Made by a program: the position numbers and the translations under genes. The notes beneath the pieces were generated by a model. That model was not told the origin of the DNA. It searched no databases and was given only the letters and a program-made list of their open reading frames with translations. This document shows, piece by piece, positions 1 through 10,720 of a DNA stretch of 64,000 nt; the first letter of the stretch is position 1, and each line of letters starts with the position of its first letter. The DNA is from Salvator merianae (Eukaryota > Chordata > Lepidosauria > Squamata > Teiidae), in the NCBI GenBank assembly GCA_003586115.2, contig QVOM02000029.1:26447696-26511695 (forward strand). Reading direction: 5' to 3'.

Positions 1-444
1 TGCCATAGTTAAAGGGACAAAACATGGCGCGCTTGCACGCACAGACATGAGTGTCGAAATGGCATCGAAAATGGCGAAAAATCAAAGCGAAAACACCACC
101 TTCTGCTTTCGCTTGCTTTCGCTTGCTTTCGCCTCTCTGGCATATTAGCGAAATTATAGCATTCATTTCCTTCCACGCAACCTCGCGATCGAAAGTGAGG
201 AAACGTAGCTTCGTGGCTTTGAATGTTCCAACAAACCAGCCACCGGTTAGAAGTAAGTTTCTCAATACTTATTTCCCTTATTTTACAAGGAACGTACCCC
301 CCCCCCCCGGTTTTTGCGAAGATTTTCGCAGCGAAAACGAAGGTCTACATTTTCGTTATTAATGTTTTCGCGCGAAAACGAAGCTACGGTGCTTCGAGGC
401 TTTGCGAAACGAAAACAAAAAAAATCCTTTCATGCACATCCCTA
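1..444 (+). mobile_element. hAT-type non-autonomous element, right part (cut by window edge)
   Basis: This is the distal part of the same element seen complete at 3437-4545 and 54090-55211. It shares the 'cacgcacagacatgag' segment and the GAAAACGAA-rich terminal zone, and ends with the family terminus at 428-444 (one mismatch: catgcacatcccta). The left part lies outside the window, so its target-site duplication cannot be checked; the 8 bases following it are gcccacac. It interrupts the Harbinger-like element that continues at 445. Open frames across it are chance products. Confidence 0.82.
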
Positions 445-1009
445 GCCCACACCGCCACAATTGGGCCTGGGATGCCAGATGGGGCTGCACTGGGCCCCGT
501 CCAGCATTTTGGTGCCCAATTACAGGAGCAAAGGGCAGTCTCTGTGGCAGTGGCCTGCAAGCTTCAGGCCACTGCCATGGCAACCAGGAGGCTCGCACAG
601 TGTGCATGCTAATGATGCAACTTACACATGCACACTGGGTCCCTTCCCCTGTAGCACAATTGGGCCTTCCCAATCGGGTCTGAGGCACCTCAATGAGGCC
701 AGGCAGGCCCAATTGGGAAGACCCGATCGCGCTACGGGGGGAGCGACCAAGTACACATGCGCAAGCCACGTCATCGGCATGCACACTGTGTGGGCCTCCT
801 GGTCACCATGGCTGTGGACTGATGCTTGCCAGCTGCTGTCATGGCGAGCACCAGGCATGGCTAATGGCGTTCGCACTCACGAATGCCATTAGCCAACCTA
901 AGACAGGTCTTCAGGCCCCATCATGCAGACAGTGTCTGCACGATGGGATCTGTTCCACGCTAGAATGGGCTAATTAGCCCATTCTAGTGTGGGAAGTGTG
1001 AACAGGCCC
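445..1009. mobile_element. Harbinger-like MITE, right part, interrupted by the hAT copy
   Basis: The sequence after the hAT end matches the core of the complete copy at 39714-40862 ('cctgggatgccagatggggc' here, 'cctgggacgctggatggggc' there). It contains a head-to-head inverted repeat centred near 700. A snap-back stem at about 956-992 around ctaattag precedes the terminus. The end reads gtgtgaacaggccc, the inverse of the family's GGGCCTGTTCACAC. The left end is outside the window. I see no transposase. Confidence 0.8.
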
Positions 1010-1198
1010 AAGTTCAACAGTATCCCAATCTAGGCAGCCATTTTGGCCACCTAAACTAGACTATGCCTCATTCATTGTGGACAGATTGGCCTAGCAGGGA
1101 GTGGGGCTTCTACTGTTCCGCTCCAGAATGTGGAATATGAGGCACAGAAGTCTCTGGGTCTCACGCTGGACCAGTATATTTTCAATGCAGAAAAACCC
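1010..1198. mobile_element. Fragment of a Harbinger-like element (same type as 47393-47887)
   Basis: The phrase 'attttggccacctaaactag' here corresponds to 'attttggccacctaggccac' at 47732 onward, and the fragment ends in aatgcagaaaaaccc like other members of this terminus class. The preceding element (to 1009) appears to have inserted into it. Moderate confidence because only the right part is visible. Confidence 0.55.
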
Positions 1199-1942
1199 AA
1201 AGACTGCATCTGCACAGGGCTGCTGGCCCACACCAGCAGTCCTTGAGGAGGTTGGCATCTGCACTGCAGACCATCAGGCACAACATCCTGGTAAAATGTC
1301 ATGGCTGCATAGATGCCGCATTGGACAAGGCTGTGGCACAAAAATAGCACCATAGCCCACTCCAACAGAAGACCACTTGAATATGGTCTTTGAAGCATTT
1401 CCCAGCAGTAGATCAGCCCAGTGTTCATATGAGATGGAAATGAGCATCTGAGCCAGTCTACCTTGCATCATTTTGCCAGACTTCTAGAAGCAGTAGAACC
1501 CAAGAATAAAAAATAAATCATAGCTGGTAATTTTGAAGGCTGGGAAGTTTTGATCCCAGCATCAGAAGTTGGACCAAGATTGGCCATCCATAATGCAGAT
1601 GACCTATTTCACGCAGCTGCTGCCATTGGTGGTGAGACCGACTGAAGATGGCAGGTGCCATTAGAGCAGTTAAACCTGATCTGAGGAAGGACCCTGAGAA
1701 GGACACTTCAAGGCCCTCCAGCATCCTTCCTGGGGTGCTATATTGTGGCAGGCACCTCTGCTCTTTGACTGCTGCAGCTCTGGGGCTTCCTTACAGAGTC
1801 TGCTATCATAAATGTGAATGCAACCATAGGCAGGTTGGGCACAATAGTGAATACTACCTGTTGCCAAGCTGTGAACAGAGAGAGCTGCTGCTTTTGATCC
1901 TTTGATCCCAGTACTATAATCTATGGTCATGATTATAACTGT
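1199..1942. other. Unassigned sequence, probable old repeat
   Basis: The stretch around 1535-1590 ('tttgaaggctgggaagtttt') resembles 17537-17580 ('tttgaaggctgagaactttt'), so part of this interval probably belongs to an unnamed interspersed repeat shared with about 17.2-17.6 kb. No coding similarity is seen. Confidence 0.3.
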
Positions 1943-2375
1943 GGGCTTTTTTGCACATTCCACCATGGAATGATGAAATTCCCTTGGTGTGGCAGCCATC
2001 CACACTGCAAGGGCTGTAACAGCTCAGAAATAGGCTTCCGGCACTCACAGTGCAAATGCTGGTCAGCTCACCATGACAGCAGCTACAGAAACATTCAGCT
2101 GCTGCTATGGCAAGCGAGAATGCAGCAGGGCACATGACTGTGAAGCCACAGAAATGCTGCACCACAGCCTACAGCATTTGCACCCAGAACTGGATGTTAA
2201 CGCTACATACCAGGAGCAGTCCAGCTGCTCCCAATACAGCTGTGGACAACAATTTTGTAGTCCACAGCTAGTAGTAATTGGGAGCATCTACAGATGCTTC
2301 TGATTGTTCAGGCTTCCACAAAATGTGAACACGATGTGCTAGTGAGTGTTTCCATGATAAAGTGCAAACAGGGCC
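1943..2375. mobile_element. Harbinger-like MITE (433 bp, 'chequered CAGCTG' core)
   Basis: The left end is gggcttttttgcac and the right end gtgcaaacagggcc, so the ends are inverted. The core is of the same type as 45990-46433 and 49697-50139: a glycine/cysteine-rich-looking run containing accatgacagcagc, a segment like tgcaccacagcc, and 'gtggacaacaattttgtagt'. Flanking triplets are tgt and agt, an imperfect 3-bp duplication consistent with age. Confidence 0.65.
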
Positions 2376-3436
2376 AGTATCTCATCTTATGATCACACAG
2401 TTATGGTGAGGGTTAGGATTGAATAATAGGGAAATACTGTTCCCTGGATCTTAAGCTTTTAAGGGCTTTAGATTTAAGTACTAATACTTTATAGTTGATC
2501 TGCTGAGTCTGTTCACATTATTTATATTGATGCTATGTGGTTGTACTGTACTATAATGCCCAATCAGTACTCATTGTGTCTCACAAAATTTGAGCACAGA
2601 AAAAGCCGGAAACAGTAATAACTAAGTTACAATTAATATTTTATACAAATAAGTACAGATCAGGTCAATTCTTCAAATGATTTGCAATGAGGATTACTTT
2701 TATTACTTTCCATACTTCCTTTCAATTGGCCTCATTCAGCCCAACTCCTTTGTATGCTTCTAGGTGAAATCCTACCTATGTTGCCTCTCTCTACGCATAA
2801 AGTTTTCAGAATGTCACTACATATTTGGCATTATAAAAGCACTAAACTGTGGCCACTGGTATTTTGTTGCTATGGCCAAAGCAATGAGCTATAATATGGA
2901 AGAGAAAGAACAGGATTCTTTTACTCAGAGCAAAAGTATAAACCTCCACCCCACCCCAGCAACCCAACTTAGCAAAAACAAACCCCTGCACACCACCAAG
3001 GGTGTGATCAGACACTGTTAAAGAGTCACTTTCTGGGCACCTTTCATTCTTATCAGCAGACATCAATCCTTGCCTTACAACTACTTGGATCTTGAAGACT
3101 TGGAAAGATTGGCTCAGCGATGAGTGGGATTTCTCAGCACTAGAATCGTCTCTTTCTTCAAGACACATTGATCTCCTGTTTGGTGGGAAAACTGAGAGGA
3201 AGAGGCCAGTGTCGTAGCCTGTGCTTATTTGCCTATTAGTTTATCCACATTTCCTTATTTCCAAAAGTATGGAAACCCATGATTCCCTTGTTCTGCATGC
3301 GGAAGGAAGCAGTGAGAAGGGACATTTACAAACTTGAAGGAGCATGGAACAGGAAAGCTGAAACAGGAGAATGAACAATGATAGTACCATGACAATTGAG
3401 AAATAAAGCACATTTGGAAAAGCAAGAGGTCACATA
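2376..3436. other. Non-genic sequence, nothing recognised
   Basis: AT-rich sequence without a convincing open frame, repeat terminus or RNA gene. A C/A-rich patch lies at about 2944-2995. Confidence 0.4.
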
Positions 3437-4545
3437 TAGGGATGTGCACGAAAATTCGAAGCAACAAAATTTCGTACGAATTTTGTTGCTTCGCGACATT
3501 CGCATCGAATGCGAAGTGCCCTCTCTATTGCGAAAGCGAATGGCAAAAGTCACGGCCATTTTCGTCAATTTTCGTGACCTTCACCACTCACCGCGAACGG
3601 CTATTTTCGTCTCTTTTCGCTGCGAAAACTGCAATGCAACGAAGCTCAGTAGCTTCGTAGCGTCAAGTCTCTGCCTCTAGAGGTGGAAATTATAATGCAT
3701 CATATTAGGAAAGACGGTATTTTTTTAACTCTTCGCCTGCCTCGCAGCGATCGCACCGCATGAGGATGAGAAACTCAGATGGCTAGGAGTTAATAAAACG
3801 TCTTTGATGGTGGTATATAGTTCTGCTTTTTGAAACGGAGGGCAAGACAAGGCGTCATTTTGCTGCTGCTCGGAAGTAGGGAGGGAGGGCAAGACGATGT
3901 GTCATTTCGCTGCTGCTCGGAAGTAGGGAGGGAGGGCAAGACGAGGCGTCATTTCGCTGCTGCTCAGAAGTAGGGAGGGAGTTATTTCATTCTGCGGCTG
4001 CCTCCGGTCTTCTAAATTACGCACTGAGCTGAAGGCAATAGCTTCGCGCGTCGCTGACTAAGCCTGCCCGCCTCGTAGGCGAGGTAATAATTTCTGTGCC
4101 CCAAACGATCGGCACGGATGGCAGACAGCAACGAGTCGTGCCAATAAGTTAAAGGGACAGAAGTTAGCGTGCATGCGCGCACAGACATGAGCGTCGAAAA
4201 GGCATCGAAAATGACGAAAAATCAAAGCAAAAAAAATTCCTTCGCATGCTTTCAATCTGCAGTGAGGAACCCCAAACGTGCCTTCGTTGCTTTGAATCCT
4301 GCTACAAACCAGCCGCCGGCTAAAAGTAAGCTCCGTGCAATTTTTACCTTTAACGAAGCAACTCCTTAAATTAGCAACATGGACGGTCAAATATAGAAGG
4401 GACAGGGCAGGGGGATATGCGACGTTTGTTTTTTGCTACTTATTTCATTGATTTTGCACTTCCGGTTTTTCCTGCGAAAAAGAAGCAACAGAGCTTCGAT
4501 GCATTGCGAAACGAACAGAGAAAATTCCTTTCGTGCACATCCCTA
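3437..4545 (+). mobile_element. hAT-type non-autonomous DNA transposon, complete copy (1109 bp)
   Basis: It begins TAGGGATGTGCACGAAA and ends with the inverse TTTCGTGCACATCCCTA. It is flanked by a perfect 8-bp duplication gtcacata at 3429-3436 and 4546-4553, the hAT superfamily signature. The terminal zones are dense in CGAAA and TTTCG motifs, giving long imperfect inverted ends. A minisatellite with a 47-bp period lies inside (about 3840-3980). I find no transposase frame, so the element must be mobilised in trans. CpGs such as tcgcgacattcgcatcg are better kept here than in the 54-kb copy. Confidence 0.9.
3840..3980 (+). repeat. 47-bp minisatellite inside the hAT element, about three units
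   Basis: The unit beginning gggcaagac starts at 3840, 3887 and 3934, a period of exactly 47. Each unit carries gcgtcattt (or a variant), tgctgctgctc and aagtagggaggga. The homologous element at 54090-55211 has only two units. Confidence 0.9.
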
Positions 4546-5217
4546 GTCACATATATACTAATATTCTCTTTTCCAGAAATCCAAATTTCTAGAAATTTAA
4601 AAATCTGGTTTTCCAGAAACCTGAAATTGAGAAAATAACAGCAAGCAAGTGGAGGGAACATAAAGTATTGCTTAGGGGTGTTTTACTAATCACAGAAAAG
4701 GAAAGGTAGGCAGACCAGCAACCAACCAATGGGTAACAACCATTGTCAGAAGAGGTGTGCCCTGTTGTGGAAGGAAATGTAGGCAAAATAAAGCACATTC
4801 TCAGCTGTATATAGAAACATATGTGTGGAAGGCACTTTTATTGTGCATCTGATGACTGGATGCTTCTTGCTAAAGGAACTACTCGAAAAAGCCATGTCTG
4901 ATTGTACTACAAATAGTAAATCCACTGCACAGCACCACTTTTATGTTATGGGCAGACTTGCAGAGCAAACAGATTCCACTGGACTTAAATAGCAAAGCCT
5001 CTCATCCATGTGTAATGTGCAGAAGCAACACAATAGGCAAATTATGATTTGAGAGAAAGAGAAAGAGAAAAAGGTCATCAAAGCAGGAAGACCTTTTGCT
5101 TTTCCTTCTACACTGGACATTAGTCCATTCCAAAAGCCAGCTTTGAAGTACTCATTAGTCTAACAATCCTTGTGCATCACAGCCCTTCCAATTAAGATAA
5201 TAATTGTATAACATTGT
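4546..5217. other. Non-genic sequence, nothing recognised
   Basis: Apart from the 8-bp duplication at its start and a short GA-rich stretch near 5050-5075, I see no gene, RNA or repeat boundary here. Confidence 0.4.
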
Positions 5218-5749
5218 GAGGTTTTCTGCACTTCCTTTAGTTCAGTACTAAGATCCCTCATAGTCTCTTCAGGGCTGCACTGGTTCTCGTGTTGGTGCAG
5301 ATCTGTGAGGCCCACTGCCGATATGCTCTGTCTGTAAAGGATGGAGTGTGATCCAGAACAAGGAATCTGAATCTACAGTAGACTTTTTTAAACAGCTCTA
5401 CAGGTAGACCAGTAGGCCCTGGTCCAGAACACAGAGGCAGGTAGAAGGCACACCTCCATATTTGGAACTACCAGGGAACTACTATTTTGTCAGTGCGCCA
5501 AAGTGTGTTACTGAAATGGGTCCCCTGATGGCTTTAAGGATAGGAACTTTTATACCTAGCCCTTTGTAGTGCTCTGAGCTTGGCCTGGAAGCTCACACAA
5601 GCTTTGGGACCAGGGTAGGGTCTGGTCTGGACAAGTGCTGTCATTCAGATTATGCTGTTTCAGACCACACCTTCCCGTCATACAAACAAGCAGGTCTGGC
5701 TTATCCAGACCCACGGGTTCATACCACAGAGAGGTAAATGCAAAAGGCT
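5218..5749. mobile_element. Harbinger-like MITE, TTCTGCAC-terminus class
   Basis: The left end is gaggttttctgcac and the right end gtaaatgcaaaaggct. The middle shares 'ccagaacacagaggca' plus a tagaccagtag-type centre with the copy at 7523-7918. The ends are diverged and no clean TSD is visible. Confidence 0.55.
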
Positions 5750-7522
5750 TTATGTTGCAATATCATGTTTGACTAATTTCATTGGATTTAGACAAACGAA
5801 AAACACCTTGTAGCTGTTGGTTCAAATTTAACTGCTGTGTGATCTCATCCAGTGACTTATAGAGCAGGCTATAAATTATGTTTAGATTGTTATTTTATTT
5901 CTCAGCAATGAAAATTGGCTGAAAGTGTCCATTGAGGGAAAGTGAATCAATTATTTATTTATTTCAAACTCTACCCAAAAGATTGCCCTGCAATGAAAAT
6001 GCTCCATAAATGATATAAATGGTGTGTTCTTTATGTAGGAGAAAGATGACACTTGCACTACCTTTTTTTTTTTTTTTTTTTGTCAGATGCACTTAACTAC
6101 TCCCCCCCCCCCAGATTAGCCCTCTTGCTCTTTGTCCCTCCACCTTTGATGTAGAGATTGGCCAGTTGGCCAACTAGTTCTACAGTCTAGAAGAGGAACT
6201 ACTGTGAATGGCAGCACAACTAATCAATTATGCAAATGCTGTGAGGGCCAGGCAGCAGATTACCACACCAAATGCCTGTTGCTATTGTCACAGCACTCAC
6301 AGAGCACACAAAGAGATCCTGCACTTCACCAGGTACTGAATCTTTGCATTGTCCTAGCATATGGGATCAAGTACAGGAACAATAAATGTTCAACAGCATC
6401 ATTTTTTGTTGTTGCTATGGCAGCAGCTTTTATAATGGATTTGACAGTAGCCTAAGATTAAACATGAAATGTAACAACATCCATAAAGAAACTGTAAGAG
6501 GCAGTTCACTGCATATCATCTGAGGAAGTTCTGCTGTAGGTACAAAATGTACAGTATTTGCCTGTATCCAGGCCATCTATCTGGTGGTGTCTATCTTTTT
6601 GGAATGCTCTCACCCTTTTGACATTCAGGAAACACTTGTTATTGTATCCCTTGGCCATGTATTCAAGATCTATCTTTTCACTCAGATTTGATGGTGTATT
6701 TTATATCCCTTACCCCACTTACTGTTTTTAATATTATTTCTAACATTGTCTTTTAGATTACTTTTATCCTGGTTTTGCCCTTATCTTTATATTTGACTAT
6801 ATATCACTTGGGAATGCTCTCATGACAAGCTGTGTGTGTTACAACAATTCAAAATACAAAAACAAAGAAAAAAAAAAACAGTCTAAACTTGCAAGTATAA
6901 ATGTTATAGGAAAGTGCCAAGGATGGGGAGATAGGCTTCTTCTTCAACCAAAGCCCTAGGTAGAGACATGGGTCTTCACCAACTGCTATAAATTATACTG
7001 ACAATGACTGACAAGAAAAAAGGCTGTTTAGACTTACAGAGCTGCTCATCTCTCAGCCCTCAGCCTTTTCTGATAGTGGTAGCACTACCAAGAGGGCCTT
7101 TCTGGCAGATCTCAATGGACAGGTAGATTTGTATGGAAGAAGACACTTTTGATATGTCAAAGTCAATATACTGAATTTGAATTAGTAACAGATTGGCAGC
7201 AAGGACAATTCTTTTACGGCCTGTGTGATGAGTCAGCCCAGAAGAGCCCATTCTGCAGTAACTGAACTGCAGCTTCTGAACTGTTTTCAAGGACAGCGCT
7301 ACAGTACATTACAGTCTAGTCTGGAAGTAACCATAGCATGGTCTAATGTGGACCAACTGAAAGCCTTTAGCTTGCATTTGCAGGTGGCAGTTTAGACTCC
7401 TGACCAACATTACTATCTGAGCACCAAATGACAAAAATGTAGGATTACACCCAGATTATGCACTTGCCCCTTCCAGAATAATTCAACCTCATAGTATAAT
7501 GATTTAAATACATAATGACTAA
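5750..7522. other. Non-genic sequence with probable LINE relics
   Basis: A T19 run lies at 6063-6081. The stretch about 6620-6870 resembles a decayed L2 3' end (an 'atcttttcactcag' region followed by a low-complexity tail ending near tcaaaatacaaaaac). About 7120-7400 has the look of an old interspersed repeat known to me only by pattern. No gene is recognised; all assignments here are weak. Confidence 0.3.
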
Positions 7523-7918
7523 GGGCGCTTCTGTAGTTGTGAGTGTTCTGTACCAGCAAGTGCACTAAGGACCTCCCTTCTGTACATTGATGAAGAATAT
7601 GGGAGTCCCTGCCCGCCACCAGTACTTTTGTCCATACAAGATGCAGCATGATCAAGATCAAGAGGTCCTTGATCTGGATTGCTGGTAGACCTCAATATTG
7701 AGGTCTACCAGCGTACTACAGGGGTCCAATCCAGAACACAGAGGCATGCAGAAGGTGCTCACCTCCATGTTCCAGTTTACAGGGGAACCCATTTCAGCTG
7801 TGTACCTTATTGTGCCTCCAAAATGTGTGCCCCCAGGGGATGTGAGGTCAGCCCTGGGATGGATCTCTCTGTTCTGCCCTACAATCCTGGACTACAAGAG
7901 GTAAGTGCAGAAAGGCCC
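7523..7918. mobile_element. Harbinger-like MITE with a 32-bp perfect palindrome
   Basis: The left end is gggcgcttctgtag and the right end gtgcagaaaggccc. The centre at 7681-7712 is a perfect palindrome (gctggtagacctcaat followed by its exact complement). The copy at 55652-56115 has a similar centre (ccagtagac ... gtctactgg). Flanks are taa and aaa, so the 3-bp duplication is imperfect. Confidence 0.65.
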
Positions 7919-8969
7919 AAAGATAAAAATAACCTGAAGACACAATTATTGTTGTCTTCATCATATGTAGTGATAAAGTCTACAGTTCAGTTCTGAGGAG
8001 GAAGGAGAAAGGAATAACTCAATTAAGATATAAGAAAAAGAGAAAGCTAGTCAAAAACTTGACAGGAAAAAGAAGTTTGGAATAACCCTTAAATAAAAAA
8101 TAACAATCAACAGAACGCTGAAAATAATAGAATATCTCTTTCTTCCCATTAGTTAGTGCCATACCACCTCCAATCAATGATTTGACTTGTCCGCTTTTTA
8201 GAAAAGAATAAAGATTCAAAAGTCAAATTCATGAGATATAAATCAGAGGGTAGTATTGTTGGGAAAAGGGCAAGTAGGTATGAAGTGCTTTCGAAGGTAA
8301 TTGGCTTAGCAGTCAGAGTAAGAGAGAATAACAGAAAAGATATTGGTTTCTCCCCCCACCCTGAAAGAAATGGCTCATTAGAGATGGAAAATGTGGGTGG
8401 TTTTTATTTCACAGTATAGATATTACAAAAATCAGCTTGAAGCCATAGAGAAAATCTTTTGAAAGAAGTGTCAAGCTAAAAGTGTCAGTTTATGTCACTA
8501 TGCTCTCACTTCCTCCCCAAAACAAAAAAAGTAAAAGATAAAAAAAGATGTGTTTTATAGCTGGAAAGGATTAAGCTTACATATCAGAAGACTGTCTTCA
8601 AAGCAAGGTTCATTGCAATTCAGAATTTTATCGGTGTGTTTTACAATCCTGCAGTCTTTATAGACTTTCATTAAGAAACTGACCCAAAACCACTGATATT
8701 TATAAATCAAAGCTGATACTGCTGGCTCCTTTATCATTCCCAGCAACAGGCAGACAACAGAAACATGTTCTCATTCTTCGCTGCTATTGATTTCAAATGA
8801 TGAAGTACACCATGTGAAAAATATTGCTGAGCTTTTTTTGAAAAGCAAAACACATATGCATATTCCACTTTTCCTTAAAGAAACTCAGGCTGTGACAACA
8901 ATTTACTTTTAATCAGTTTTGAGGACATCTTCTGTCCTCAGGGATCACAGGGCAAAGTGCTTTTCCAGT
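7919..8969. other. Non-genic, largely non-repetitive sequence
   Basis: No gene or repeat is recognised. The interval about 8540-8890 is free of obvious repeat signatures. The 8-bp duplication of the next element begins at 8962. Confidence 0.35.
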
Positions 8970-9160
8970 CAGTGGCAGGCGGCAGCTTTAAGCCCGGGTG
9001 TTCAGGACCCGCACAAAGCACACCATGGCTGATTGTGGGGCCTCTGGGCCTTCCTACTGCCTCTATAAGCCGTGACAGAGGCCCAGAAGCCCCGCAAACA
9101 GCCATGGCGCACTTCACACAGGACCCGAACACCCAGGCTTAAAGCCGCCGGCCACCGCTG
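8970..9160. mobile_element. Palindromic mini-hAT (191 bp)
   Basis: The element runs from cagtggcaggcggc to gccggccaccgctg. Its two halves are inverted copies: ctttaagcccgggtgttc on the left and gaacacccaggcttaaag on the right. It is flanked by an exact 8-bp duplication tttccagt at 8962-8969 and 9161-9168. CAG...CTG ends with an 8-bp duplication are typical of hAT elements. It has no coding capacity. Confidence 0.88.
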
Positions 9161-9559
9161 TTTCCAGTCCTTCTGTGGACTTTCCCTCTCCAATTGGGAC
9201 TATCCTGTATTTGGATTATCCCAGCACTGGGTCCATTTCATCTACAAAAAGCAGCTGCTGATCTCTGCTCCACTCAGTCACACCATGGAGGACAGCCAAT
9301 GGTCTCTGGAGCTCAGAGGTAGAAAAGGTGACCTGACCTGGCCATTGCTTGCTGTGGTCTGACTGTGCCACCCACAAAGCCACCTTGTTCCAGAAAAGGT
9401 GTCCTGCCACCCCCAGCTACAATATGGACAGACAGCAGCCTGTAGGCTCTGGAGCTCAGAGCAGAGTGGGCAACCTGAATTGGCCTGTCCAGTGTGCCCT
9501 CTACTCTTGGCTATGGAGCTGCCTCCCCTCACCCACCCCAAGGTAGATGTGAACAGGCC
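9161..9559. mobile_element. Right part of a Harbinger-like element
   Basis: The interval ends gtagatgtgaacaggcc followed by taaa, matching the family right end. Its left end is not identifiable. The mini-hAT at 8970-9160 may have inserted into it. Confidence 0.45.
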
Positions 9560-9949
9560 TAAACTAGTTTCAGTTCCCAATCTGTCCTAAGATCGGCTAT
9601 CGTGTTGCAGTGAGACCACAGCCTCAGGGCAATATATATGGTACTAAATTGTCTTATAGATAAAAAAGATAGAGAAGGAAAATGATATAAGAGAATTAGT
9701 AACTGGCTAATAAAACTAACTTAAGGATGTGTCTCCACAGACACACAGCGAGTCTGAGGCACGCTCCTTGGTGAAAATGCCATTTTGGAGCATGGAGGTA
9801 TTCAATGATGCAGCAATTGAGGTGTTTTCACCAAGAGTGGGAAATCGCACTATCAACACAAAGGCACCTCCATAGAAAGTCCTTCACTGGAGTGGCTTAC
9901 CCACCACAAGTATAAACATAGCAGCCAAGTGGCACCCATGTTAAGTGGT
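9560..9949. other. Unassigned sequence
   Basis: No gene or clear repeat ends are seen. A tgtctccacagacaca inverted motif lies near 9728-9745. Confidence 0.3.
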
Positions 9950-10720
9950 ACAGATGTGCAGAACTGAATGGAATGTGGTTCACTTCAACACTCTCCCCAT
10001 TTGATTGATACTGCTTAGAACTGAACTGCGTCTAGTTTGATTTAGGGGGGTTGATTAACAAATCCCCCCGGGGGGGGGTTGGTTTGATGATGGTTGATGT
10101 TGTGTCTGTCCCTTCAAGGCAAAGAGCTCAGGCTACTCCTAGTCACCAATACGGATACATGATCACTTATCAGTTAGAATGCAGACTTTCTTCTATGGCT
10201 CTTATTCCAGATTATATCCCAGAATAGGGAGTTGCCATCCACATGCTAATGCAGACATAGTAGGCCCTGGGAAGGGCCTGCCATAGTCTTCTCTAGCATG
10301 TGGATGGTAGACCCCTATTCTGGGATATAATCCAGAATAAACCCCAGTGCAGAAAGGGTCACTGAGTGGTCTCAAATGACTGCTGATTTGATTGCGTTGG
10401 CAATGGAGATGTGTTGAACTGGTCTGAATTTGAAATGAACCCCCTTCAAAGGGGCAGGTGTGAATTTAAACCAAACCAAGGGATGTTCAAACAAATGAAT
10501 TGCCCTACCTGGTTTGAGTTTTAACAGGCAAGTTCACAATATTTTGCCCCTTTTAATAGGATTTTTCATGTACTTTTTCCTTTATTTTGTGGGCCAGGAA
10601 CAGGACTGAACTGGCTCAAACATGTTCAAATCTGAATCAAACTCCTTGTCAGTTTGGATTTAAACTGAACCAAGGGATGTCCAGTTTGATTTGAACCAAA
10701 CAGTGCATTTAAAGGGCCTT
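9950..10720. repeat. GAAC/GGTT-rich old repeat, interrupted
   Basis: Short motifs such as gaactgaa, ggttca, gaaccaaac and 'accaagggatgt' recur throughout, and a gatgtgcagaactga start resembles a decayed TAGGGATGTGCACGAA terminus. A G/C homopolymer palindrome (cccccc gggggg) sits at about 10064-10079. The stretch is probably an old DNA element, interrupted by the palindromic element at 10184-10360. Ends and class are uncertain. Confidence 0.35.
10184..10360. mobile_element. Palindromic MITE, ATTATATCC type, complete
   Basis: The left arm contains 'cagattatatcccagaatag' and the right arm 'ctattctgggatataatcc', its near-exact complement. The arms are about 75 bp and meet near ggccctgggaagggcc. 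The ends gactttc and gaaagggtc relate to the GGCCCTTTCTGCAC terminus. Further copies or halves lie at 12853, 23295, 33219 and 51211. Confidence 0.72.

Noticed and set aside
3429..4553. Dense CGAAA/TTTCG repeats considered as a CRISPR-like or satellite array
   Set aside because: The motif spacing is irregular, and the sequence is fully explained as the terminal zones of a hAT element with 8-bp duplications.
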